Origin: Chrysophaeum taylorii
Taxonomy: Eukaryota > Sar > Pelagophyceae > Pelagomonadales > Pelagomonadaceae
DNA length: 64,000 bases
Reading direction: 5' to 3'
Assembly (NCBI GenBank): GCA_029834535.1
Contig: JAQMWT010000489.1
Span: 1-64,000, forward strand
Positions within the stretch are counted from its first letter, which is position 1. Every line of letters begins with the position of its first letter. The position numbers and the translations under genes were made by a program. This document shows, in pieces, positions 32,942 through 43,014 of this stretch. Below the pieces are notes generated by a model. The model had not been told where the DNA came from. It did not search any database and worked only from the letters and a program-made list of their open reading frames with translations.

Positions 32942-35346
32942 TCCCAGCGAGAATTCGCGAACATTTTTTTCGACGTCAAGGATGGATGGATCTATCCGGG
33001 GGCGTTCACCAACCAGAGGATCTACAACGAGAAGAACTTTTGGAATAACTGTGACGATTCTGTGCGAGGAGCCACCGAACCAACCCGACCACCATGGTAT
33101 CGTGTGTGTGCCACAGGTGCTCCGACGATGCGCAGAATAGACGGTTTTTGCGTGCCGGGAATATCACTTGACGTCTTTTGCCCAAGTCGGTGCTATCGAA
33201 TGAATCGAGCCGTTCGTCCTCGGTAGTGCTCCTTGTCAACTGGCGAGTGGACTGGCGTGCCGTACTGCGGCCAATCGTGTTGAAATCGCGGTAGTTACTT
33301 GGCACGGATGTTCGGGGGCTTGAAGTGACGCGCGATGGCCTCGACGGAAATATGATACTGACTCTCTCGGGAGACAGCACTGCGCTTACATACCGACACT
33401 GTGCGCGCGGGCCGAAGTTCGGCCAGCCTGGAGTCAACAACAACAACAACATGCGAGTGCTCGACCTTCGCTCAAATATGGGTTCTGGATGTTGTACCCA
33501 GCAGCAGCACTAAGACGCGACGCACTGCAAACGTGACGAGGTCAAACCAAGCAAGTAAGGAGTGTGCCATCGCTGTTTGGGAGAGGTTGGTGGGCCAAGA
33601 CATGCTCCTAAATGCCAAGTCGCTTCACCATTTTCTGACTACTACGTGCTCACGTCCCAATTTTTTTTTTTTGACCAAGGCGAGACAGGCTTCTGTGGCT
33701 ACTCTGCACCATCCTCTTGTTTATACTTACGAGCACGACGTTATACGACTGATTGACTTCCCGCCTCTCTGGCCCCCAAACTCCCCTTACTCTTGATTAT
33801 TTACGACCGCGACTTCGTCTGTCCTTCCCGTTGCAAATGGTATCGCGCTGCTTATGACTTCTTGCGCGCGGTCGTTTGTTGGCGGAGCTTATTGATGCTG
33901 ATGACATGTTGTTGCCTTGTGTCCCCGCGGCTGACATTTGGCCGCCTCGCGCGGACCAAAAATTATGGAGGCCTATTGAAGGACTTGAGCTGGCCAGGAC
34001 GGAGCTTCGAATGCGCCCCGAAAGCGGCGAAGGCCGCGGAATATTCTCGGAGCGGCGCTCCTCCCAGGCGTCGGCTTGCTTCTGCTCATTCGCCGTGACC
34101 GCGGCCTTGCTCTTCTCATCGGCGGCGGCCTGCCTCCTCGAAAAAGGAAATCTCGTACTCGGCGTTGGTTATGCACGCTCCAAATTTATTCCAGGACAGC
34201 GCTTGACTGAGAGCGAGAGGCGCTGGACCACCGGAGCCGTCGGCGTCAGCAGCGCCCTCTCCGCCGCCTTGACTTCTTCCTCCATCTTTCGGGCGGCCTT
34301 GTATTGTCTGTCCCGGGTGGTGTTGTAGGAGCCGCGGACCTTGACGTCTCGACCCGGCGAGCTCCAGCGGACCACGCGACGGTGCGTCCGTCGCACTGCT
34401 GCTACGCCTTGTCGTTCGGTCCCACCGAGGCGTCGCCGGCCGCCGGCTGGTGTGCCGTCGCAATCGACGCGTTGTCAGCGTTCAAGTCAATGGTGGCCTG
34501 AACGGCTCGAGCCATCGCCGCTGCTTGCGCGCGAGAGCGCCCGCCTCTCGAGTGAGCGCCACTCTTCGCTTTCGCGGCGGCGATGGCTCGGCCGCACTTG
34601 TCGCCCTCCCGCTTATTGCCCACGGGTTAATTTGACGCTCTTGTTGCGCCGGCACATCATCGACTTCCGCTTGCCGCGACGTGTGGTGCATCCTCAGTGC
34701 TCGCTCCGAGCGAACCGTGGACTCGCGTTTTCCTCACGAGACAATTCGCATCCTTGACCATGACGGCCGCGCGCGAGCGGAGGGAGAGCATAGGTCCGCG
34801 TACAGGCACGTCGCCCCAACCTCAACCGCTGCTCGATGTACCTAGTAACACTGAGAGAAGTCGAACGCACAGACTGGCTCAAGCATCACATTAACATACC
34901 AGGGGGGTAGCGCTTAAATGTTCGACTAACTAACTAAAGGAAGTAATAAACGACCAGCAAGAGCGTCGTCATATGCGGATATAAGAGCATTTTTCGCTAC
35001 CTGCGTAAATACCCCTAATGGGCCCTATGCCACCTGGTTTTAGCTAAGAGCGGCCGGTTGACCACCGCCAGACTACAAAGTTGCCTATGACGGTATGGTG
35101 ACTGCCAAGATCCGATTTAGCGATGGCCCAGCGATGTGGCGCGTGCTCGGTGTTAGCCAGAGGATGAGCAGATCCACGCCGGAGATTCTCCATCATCATG
35201 GCACGGACATGACCCACATCAGGCCCTGTAGCGGGCGCAGAAGACGCGGGCACAGAAGACGCGGGCACGTTGAACAAGCAAGGTCGAAGAATGACCACAG
35301 AGGGGATCACTTGCGCTGATAGACAAGTGCCAGGAGGTTTGCTCGC
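32942..35346. other. Gene-poor stretch
   Basis: No supported gene. Short frames around 33.4-33.8 kb and 33.9-34.6 kb are interrupted. A leftward segment at 34396-34169 (YKAARKMEEEVKAAERALL) is helical and may be the remnant of a coding region. A T11 run is near 33660. A CTAACTAACTAA motif at about 34926 matches that in the Copia 3' duplication. Confidence 0.4.
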
Positions 35347-35991
35347 TCAAGGAGTGTACGGCAGGGACGAGTGGTGGGTGACAATCTTGAGCTTGCAGTC
35401 GGTGGTGGGATCCGAGTTCATCATGTATTGAAATGTGTACCTGTACAGAGAAAAAAGACATCGTTACCCAAACATGATTTGGGACACAACGTACTCGACT
35501 TTGGTCTCGTTGCCGTCGAGGCCCGTGAACCAGTACTCTCCCATTGCAGTGGCCGAGTCCGAGTCAATAAAAACACCAGGGATCTCATAGCGCACGGCAG
35601 TATATGGTGCGATGGCAAATCCGTTGTCTTCATCAATGTAGCCTTCCTCCGAGGGGTCGGCAACAAAGTACGAGAGCGCTCCGCCAAAGGTCGGGCGGAA
35701 GGGTACCTCGGACGCGAGCGTTGGCTTAAAGAGCACCGAATTTGGGTCCTCGACAACGTCGTACGCGTAGAGGTCGTTGATGTGAGTCTTGGCCGCGGCC
35801 GTATAGTCCCCCCCTTCTTGGTAGACTGAGCCGATCGTCACAATCCCGTCCGACCAGACTTGCAGGCAAGTATCAACGTCATCAAAAGTGATGGTATCCT
35901 CGCCGTGCATCATACCGAAGCGCAAGTTTCGACGGGTCGCCGCGGTGGACACAGCAAGCAAGAGGGCGCAGAGAGCTTGGAGGTTCGCCAT
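35347..35991 (-). CDS. Small secreted protein of unknown family, one 54-base intron
   Basis: Exons 35991-35495 and 35440-35347 give 196 residues. The start at 35991 (MANLQALCALLLAVSTAATR) was chosen because it places a clear signal peptide at the N-terminus; the longer frame to 36099 adds only an unlikely leader. The 54-base intron (35494-35441) has GTACGT donor and TTTCTCTGTACAG acceptor. Splicing joins KVE to YTFQYMMNSD and gives the C-terminus LKIVTHHSSLPYTP. The body (TCLQVWSDGIVTIGSVYQ, SVLFKPTLAS, FRPTFGGALSYFVAD, EDNGFAIAPYTAVRYE) resembles conserved secreted algal and marine bacterial proteins with an NTF2/SnoaL-like look. That family placement is tentative and no activity can be assigned. 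Confidence 0.75.
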
Positions 35992-37556
35992 GTTCTGAAA
36001 TCTGGAAGCGTCGTGAAGGGCTGCTGACGTCCTCCAGGTGACAGCGCAATTTTTTGTTCTTGTTTTTTTGCCTGTGGCAAGTTTGAACGTACGTACCAAC
36101 GACGGTTTAATTTAACTTCAAGGCCTGCTTACTAGGTAAAAGACATTTTGACCGTTGAAAATAAGAGAAATTTTGAGGAAATTTTGATGAAGTTTTGATA
36201 AAGTCTTGAGGAAGTTTTGAGAAATTTGGAGGAAGTATGAAGTAAGATCTTGTTGCTTAGTCGGCACTTTCCGAAACGGAACACGAAACCGCAAACAGAG
36301 GCACGAAGCGCGGCACACGGGTTCTCGAGCAGATTGGCATCATTTGCTCCTCTCCTCCCGGGCTACCTGTGGGCCCTTTCTGGTAGAGAACTCGGTTTGT
36401 TTGGGAACCTTGTCGTTCGCGACTCGCCGCACGCGATGCCGAAAAAGATGACTAGAACCTTACTGCGATTTCACCCGTAACCTTTACGACTACGCCATAA
36501 TCCTGATAGCCCCCCCTACGTCTCTTGGCCGCCAGGTCCCTGGCGGCGCGTCCGGACGGTTAGGCACGCGCTTGGCCCTCGCTTATAATCGGCTTGCGTA
36601 CGCGCCCTTCCTTCCACTCGCCCCAGCTCTCCTTGCCGCTCGACGCTCTCACCCCGCCCACGTAGTCCGCCGCCATGTGATGGACTCGAATCTTTTGCAG
36701 GGCGACAGACATACTCATGTATCTTGAACCAACGCGTAGAAAGAGCTTTGCTACGAGAAGTGCCATTCAGGTAGGTTGGTTAGAGGTAGGTGTGCACCAC
36801 AGCAGCATTCTCGGACAGCAGCGGTAGGCTTCGAATGAAGCGCGTATCTTGTGCGATGGGACTGTGATCATCATCGTAGTCAGCTGGTGGGTTCTTATCG
36901 GCTTGAGCGACGAAGGTACTTCAAGAGACAGCTCCAAGAGGAGCTTTCGGAGCCAGACTGCTTCATCAGCACATATGCCCTAAGCAACGAGTTCAGCCTC
37001 GTGCATGGAGCACGAAACTATCGGTTGTATCCTTCGACTGTATCCTGTATCGGCTGTAGCTTCTTAGTTTTCCATAAAAAGTACGACATCCGGACAAGTA
37101 GACAACGAAACCAAGTCGGCTTTCCGCTTCGACGCGCTTCGCTCCTCGGCTCGAATCATTCAAAGCGGCCGTGCCGTGTAGGGGATGTATGGACCTCACC
37201 GTAGACGCGCGTGGGGTTCACCGCTGCTCGACGACCGTCTTCAACGCCGCCGATGCCTTCCCGCCCAGTCGTACGACCGCCGCCGCCTTCAGCCTGGCGA
37301 GAGAGGTCGCCTCGGCCCGCGTCGGCTTCGCGGGCGCGTGTGCAGGTTGTACGGGGCCGCGAGCATGCCGCCTCATCGCCCAAAACCAACTGTCTCAGAC
37401 CCCCATGTCTTTTGCGGCAAAAAAAAAACTGAAAACCGAACTTTCCGTTGTTACATAAGAAGATAGCTCGGGCGCATTCGTCTCTCCGCTTACATGAAAT
37501 AATTCCGTTTCCAGAAAAGTGACCGAAAAACTGTAATAATAACCAAGGCAGAGGCG
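35992..37556. other. Gene-free stretch
   Basis: No supported gene. Bases 36120-36250 are A/T-rich with repeated GAAGTTTTGA/GAAATTTTGA motifs (AAATTTTGAGGAAATTTTGA, AGTTTTGATAAAGTCTTGAG). At 37200-37330 a leftward helical fragment (ATSLARLKAAAVVRLGGKAS) may be repeat debris. Confidence 0.45.
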
Positions 37557-39430
37557 ATGACACGAAAGAAGCCGAGGATGTCGGCGCGGGAGAAGCGATG
37601 GTCGGCGAAGACGAAGCCTGGGCGTAAGTTTGACGCGAAGGCGACGACGGCGAGCGTTGAGAAGAATCATCGTGCGCAGAAAAGATCTTCGCGGTCAGGC
37701 ACACTGTCAGGAGAAGGGCGTCGGGGCGAAGAGGTGATGGCCAAGCATCCGGAGCGGGAGGGCTTCATCACCATGAAGCAGCTCCAGGACCGGCTCAAAG
37801 GGCGAGTTGTGTTCCAGGAGGGGCTCCGAGATGCGCGTGGGACGTATCGGTGCTCGCGTTGTTCGAGCAGAAGGTGCTGTTGGCCCGGGTGCTCCAGACG
37901 AACCGGGTGCGGGAGGCGCTCAGCGACAAGGAGATCAGCGTCAAGATTTTGATAGCGAGGCGGATCCGGAACGACAAGAGGGGTCGCATGCATGCGCGCG
38001 AGCTTCAAGCATGCCAAGTCCAGCGGAAGATGGAAGCCTCTCCTCGGCGAACTGCGACGAGACGGTCGAGGAGCACTTCGAGAGCATCCGCGGCTTCGTG
38101 GCTCGTTGACGCGGGAGGAACCATCACTGACCCCCGCCGCGTCGTGAACGTCGACGAGATGCCCCAGTTCGTTGCCGGCTTCGGAAAGGGAGGATGTGCT
38201 CAACTACGGCGGCCTCTAGTTTGTCGTCGCGCCCCGGACCATCGCCGAGAGCCTCGCCCCCAACGAGCTCGCCGTATTCGAGAACAAAATCTGCGTCAAG
38301 TTCAGCTCGCACGCCATCCTGTCTAGCACGGAGTGCGGCGTCCAGACCGCCGCTTCCTTCCTCGACCGGAAGAAGCTGCTGGACGAGGAGCCCGCGCAGC
38401 GCGAGGTCGTCCCGCGCGTCGTCGTCGTCCTGTCCTCGGGGACAACCACGCCAGCCGCAAGGACACCAAGGTCATCATCGAGTGGTGCGAGGCCCACGGC
38501 ATCCGCCTGCACTTCGAGCCGTCGGGTATCTTCGAGGCCCTGGACGAGTACGACAAAAGATATATATCAAGGCGAAGAATTATCTACTACGAGAAGGGCG
38601 TCGGCCACCGTGCCCTTAACACCGCCGACCAACTCAAGATGCTAGCCAATATCTGGCCGTGTGTTCTATCGGGTCCGCCGCAGTCGAATAATCCACCGCC
38701 GGAGGTACTCGAACCGACCGCGTCAACACCTTCTCCAAGGTCCGGATGGAGCAGACGCGCGTCGCGCCTTGAGCAGACTTGGATCGGTCCAAGTTCATCA
38801 TGCACTCGCCGCCGCCGCCGCCGCCGGTCGGCAAGAAGATCTTGGTTGACCTGACCATCACGTCGCCGGCTGGTCTGCCCGAGGACGCGGTCGAGTAAGT
38901 CCAAGCTCGACCAGGCCCGGTGCGTCATCAAGCGGCACTCAAAGCGTGACGTCAACCCCAACGAGGCAGGCTGACTAAACCAGGAAGAGTAACGTGTCCC
39001 GCGTTCGGATCACCGACGGGCGTGGATCGGCCGAGCTGTCGGACCTCCCTCCTCCGAGGCAAGCGCAAAGCCCAGGAGGCTGCCCGCGCGAAGGAAGACG
39101 AGGCGAGCGCCAGCGTGCCGAGAACAAGACGCGGCCATATCGGAGCTCCCGTCCGCCTGGACGCGATGAAAGAACGGCTGCATCTGCGAGGATGTTTCGA
39201 TCGGCAAGGCGGCTTGCGCCTCTAGTCGCCCGATCACGTGCAAAACCTGCTTCGACTTGAAGGAGAATCTGTGCGGGAAGAAGAAGTGCAGAGCCGAGCG
39301 CGAGGCGGCCGCCGCCGCTGCCGACGTCGATTTCAACGTCGACGACGACGTTAACGGCCGCCTGCAGTCGACGGCGGCGATGACGGGCCTGCGGACGCAG
39401 ACTAGGTCGACCATATCGCCGTTCGCGCTC
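37557..39430 (+). mobile_element. Degenerate DDE-type (pogo/Tc1-mariner-like) transposase relic
   Basis: Frame-shifted rightward pieces match the order of a DDE_1 transposase. An N-terminal basic region (from 37557, with EREGFITMKQLQDRLKG) is followed by DPRRVVNVDEMPQFV (first Asp, about 38130-38175), VLGDNHASRKDTKVIIEWCE and GIRLHFEPS (second Asp in DNH, about 38435-38525), and FEALDEYDKRY (third Asp). These fit the NxDE, DNHxSH and QPLD-type blocks of pogo-like enzymes. Downstream (38980-39430) is a charged, coiled-coil-like region shared with 17.05-17.13 kb. At least three frame changes; no terminal repeats were identified. Confidence 0.6.
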
Positions 39431-40130
39431 GTGCAACCGGCTTTCTTTCAGACGCCCACTGGACCTCCCTCGACACAGCGGCTCCTTTGCTCCGGCGGCG
39501 ACTCTTCTCGTGGCTAGAACTATCTGGAGGAGCTTCTTATATGGCGTGTAGCTAATTGTGCTTTCGTCTTATTGTCGTCGAGCAGTCTCAGTGCGTCGAA
39601 ACTCGCTCGTTGGCTTGTGCTGTCCGACATGCCCCTGGCAAAGAAAGGGGGATGTTTTATGCGAAATCCACCTCTGTAGTGTGTACATGCAGGTCCCACC
39701 ATGACCCTGCACACTTAACCCCGTCAGTCAAACTGTCCAAGAGTTCAAAGAGGCCAAATCCGTCGACGGTGGCTCTGGGAGCAACCGGGGGGGCGGCGAG
39801 GTGTCTGGTCGACTGTGGCAACTTAATAATGGTTAGCGTTTTAGGGATTCTTGACGTCGGTTTTACGTCGTGATGCAATTGTAGTGACGCCGAGACCACG
39901 CCAGCCGTGAGATCCGGCGCGGAGGTGCATCCGTGGTCTGAGGGCTCAACCACAAGCGAACTACAGCGTATTTGAGGTCGATTTTACCCCGAGCCCCCCC
40001 CCCCGAAGAAGAGCCCCCCCATGAGCCCGCCGCCGGCGCCGGGAGCCCCTAAGTCCATAGCAGCCGCTTACTATCAGAAAAAAAAGTTACAGCGGTCCGA
40101 ACGAACGCACGCGGATGGGGAGTGCAGGGG
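39431..40130. other. Gene-free stretch
   Basis: No supported coding region. Contains C-rich homopolymer runs near 39990-40020 just left of the LTR-like motif at 40131. Confidence 0.5.
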
Positions 40131-40240
40131 TGTTTAAATGTCGACTGCTAAGAGGGGGGTGTGTGTGGGGGGCATGAAGGATGTGGGTGGGTTTGTGGGG
40201 TAGGAGGGATGTGCCTGACGGGCGGAGATAAGTAGGACGC
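40131..40240 (+). repeat. Intact copy of the LTR-like repeat end
   Basis: TTTAAATGTCGACTGCTAAG, AGGGGGGTGTGTGTGGGG, GCATGAAGGATGTGGGTGGG, then GGATGTGCCTGACGGGCGG. This uninterrupted copy defines the pre-insertion sequence for the Copia target at 18725/28880. The purine run next to TGTG looks like a polypurine tract plus LTR start. Confidence 0.75.
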
Positions 40241-41001
40241 GAGTGGAGGGGTGGCGGGTTGGTAGGGTTTCGGCTTAGGGAGCTTTCCCGTTATGGTGGA
40301 GAGTGCTTGCATAGCTGCGATCCAGCCAGAATATTGGTCGGCGTCAGATATACATACTTCCGAACCCCTCAAGAGGCGCGAATTCTGAAGTCTCTCTCTC
40401 CTGTACCTGTTTAAATTTCCGCGCGAGGCAGGCGCGGCACAAACCAGTGTTGAACTTAACTTGTTGTTGTTCCGATTGATTGTTCTTCTTACTTGCATAT
40501 CTTATCAGATTCCGAAAAACTGATGTGCTGTGGCAAGGCGGGCGATGCCCCTTCGCTGCGGAAAATAAAAGACGATCCGCAGGAGGAGCAAGGGGCGCGG
40601 CGGTCCGGAGGTTGGTTGGTTGTCAGAGTTTCGACCCAGCGGAGGAGATAGATACACGTGTAGCAAGGCCATCGCGTCGTGGCTTGCTGTGGGGTCGTCG
40701 GCGGGTCGTCGTTGACACGGTGGAGCGCCGCGATAATGTGATGAGGCGAAGACGGGGCGTCGGCAACCACCGAGCTGAAAATGGTCACCAATGGTGCGAA
40801 AGCCGCGTCATCATCGAACGCGCGAGGAGGGTCGGGAGCGCACAACGCGCACAACGCGCGCGCGTCTCCAGGGGTGAGGGGAGGGTGTTTTTTTTTTCTA
40901 TTCGCGGCAGCCACAGAGGAGAAGACGAAAATAATCGGAGGTGTGTGGGCGTCGTTCCGTTCCGTTTCAATAATGTGTCGTCGTCGCGGCGGTCATCGTC
41001 G
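40241..41001. other. Stretch 3' of the ammonium transporter; possible small frame
   Basis: A 141-codon leftward frame (40914-40489) contains TPGDARALCALCAPDPPRAF, AFAPLVTIFSSVVAD and SSPHHIIAALHRVND, which look more protein-like than chance, but I recognise no family and it may be 3' UTR of the transporter. Otherwise nothing seen. Confidence 0.3.
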
Positions 41002-42807
41002 TCAGACGGAATCGGCGCCAAACGCGTCGGCCTTGGAGTCGTCGGGGACGAGCTTGACGACCTCGCCGCCGGACTGGAGGTTGGCCGCCCCCGTGGCAGC
41101 GGCCTTGCCGCCGAAGACGTTGGAGTTGGCGTAGGCAGAGCCGCCGTGCTTTGAATCGTCGAGGCCAGCGATTTCGTCGTCCTTGGAGACGCGGAAGATT
41201 CCGACGCGGTTCATAAAGGTGAAGAAGGGAAGCATCGTGCAGGTGACCCAGAGGGTTATCGCGACCATGGCGAGGAGCTGGACGGCGAGCATCGTTCCAT
41301 TGCCTGGGAAGGAAAAAAAAAAAAAAGAGTCTCGTTCGTCGTGAAAAAGAATAAAGAAGAATATAGTACCTCCGTAGAAGAGACCGGTTCGGTGGCCGTA
41401 GCCGGCGCGGCGCATGTTCAAGCCGCGCGCGAACAAGCCCGGGGCGACGAGACCCCAGGCGCCGGCGGCGAAGTGGACGGGCGTGGCGTTGACGGCGTCG
41501 TCGACGTGCATCTTCTTGAGGAACTTTGAGAAGGCGGAATAGACGAGAGCACCGACGAGGCCGACGACGCAGGCGGCCCAAGGTTCGACGACGGCGCAGC
41601 CCGAGGTGATGGCGACGAGGCCGGCGAGGATGCCGTTGCAGGTCTCGGCGACGTCGAAGACGCCGTGGTCGTCGTCGGAAAACCGTTTCGTTATCTGGAA
41701 GTGAAGGACGAGGTTGGTGACGCCGCCGGCGGCCGCGGAGAGAGTCGTCGTCACGGCAGCTTTGGCGGCGACCTCGCTCGATCCGACGATGGCGAGCGTG
41801 CTGCCCGGGTTCTGCGATGGATCATCATTCTTCGGCTTCGCACCAGCATAAAAAAAACTCACGAATCCGTACCAGCCGACCCAGAGAAGGAAGGTGCCGA
41901 GGACGGTGAGAGGGGTCGAATGGCCGTTGAACTCGCGGGGGTCCGAACCCTCGTCGAAGCGGCCGATGCGCGGACCGAGGACCCAGGCCCCGAGTCCCGC
42001 GGCGATGCCTCCGACCATGTGGACGACGCCGCTGCCGGCGAAGTCGACCGTGCCGACGTTCATGTAAGGTTCCTTCTTGAACGCGCTCAAGAAGCCCTTG
42101 TCGCTCCAAATCCAGTGCACGACCACCGGGTAAACGAAGGCCGTCAACACGAAGGCGTAGCCGCCGTAGGCAAACATGCCGCACCGTTCGGCGACGGCGC
42201 CGCTCACGATCGTCGCGGCCGTTGCCGCGAAGGCGAACTGAAAGAAGAACGACTGGAAATTATCCTTGCGTTCGAACTGCCCCGTCAAGAAGAACATCGA
42301 GCTTCCGATGATTTCGTTTCCGTCGCGGTACTTGCCGTACGCGACCCCGTAGCCCAAGCTCCAAAAGCCCAGCGCGCCCATACACGCGTCCAGCATGTTC
42401 TTCAGCATACTGCGCGGGAATTTTTTGAAATACGTACGACTCTCACATATTCTTGACGTTCTTCACGCGCACCGACCCCGCGCACAGCGCGGCGAAGCCC
42501 GCCTGAGGAAACAAACGAAAAAAATTATTCCAAACAACAAATGAAAAAAATTCTCTCCGCGGACACTCCCTCCACGGAGGAGGAGGAGGAGGAGGAGGAA
42601 GGAAGGAAGGTCGTAGTAGTAGTAGTAGTAGTCACGGACCTGCATCATGAAGACCAGGACCGCGCAGAAAAGGAGCCACATGGTGTCAGCACCCTCGGTG
42701 ATGGAATCGAGCTCCACGCGAAGCTCGCTCTCGTCGCCCAGCAACGCCTCCCGCACCTGTTCGATGTCTTCATCCGTCAGTGACATGCTGGTCTTCTTTG
42801 GTGCCAA
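41002..42807 (-). CDS. AMT: Ammonium transporter (Amt/AMT1 family), five exons
   Basis: Exons 42807-42640, 42502-42447, 42409-41863, 41811-41370 and 41303-41002 give 504 residues; all four introns are GT-AG. Splicing restores family blocks: FMMQ joined to AGFAALCAGSVRVKNVKN, NIMLKNMLDACMGALGFW, GTVDFAGSGVVHMVGGIAAG, WYGF joined to NPGSTLAIVG, and LFYGG joined to NGTMLAVQL. Also present are ETCNGILAGLVAITSGCAVV and TPVHFAAGAWGLVAPGLF; the two pore histidines lie in VVHMVGG and TPVHFAA. Eleven transmembrane helices are expected for the family, with the protein in the plasma membrane carrying ammonium. MAPKKTSMSL is the start used; the Met at codon 8 is an alternative. Introns are 137, 37, 51 and 66 bases. 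It shares a 207-base divergent promoter with the VWA8-like gene. Confidence 0.93.
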
Positions 42808-43014
42808 CGAGCAGTCCGCGCTTAAGAGTGGATTTTGTATGGCACCGTCCTTGTTCTAAAGTCAACGAAGGCTGGCTCAACATCAACAGATGTACAAAAT
42901 ACTCGTTGCTTGAAGTAGGTTCGGGAAAAAGTGCTGCCGAAGACAACAATATCAATCAATCAATCATTACCCTTATTATTATTCCTTTTTTTTTTATCCG
43001 AAGATGGATTTCTG
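42808..43014. promoter_or_regulatory. Divergent intergenic promoter between AMT and VWA8-like genes
   Basis: 207 bases separate the AMT start (42807) from the preferred VWA8-like start (43015). It contains CAATATCAATCAATCAATCA and a T-rich run. Both genes must draw 5' signals from here; no specific factor site is recognised. Confidence 0.4.
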
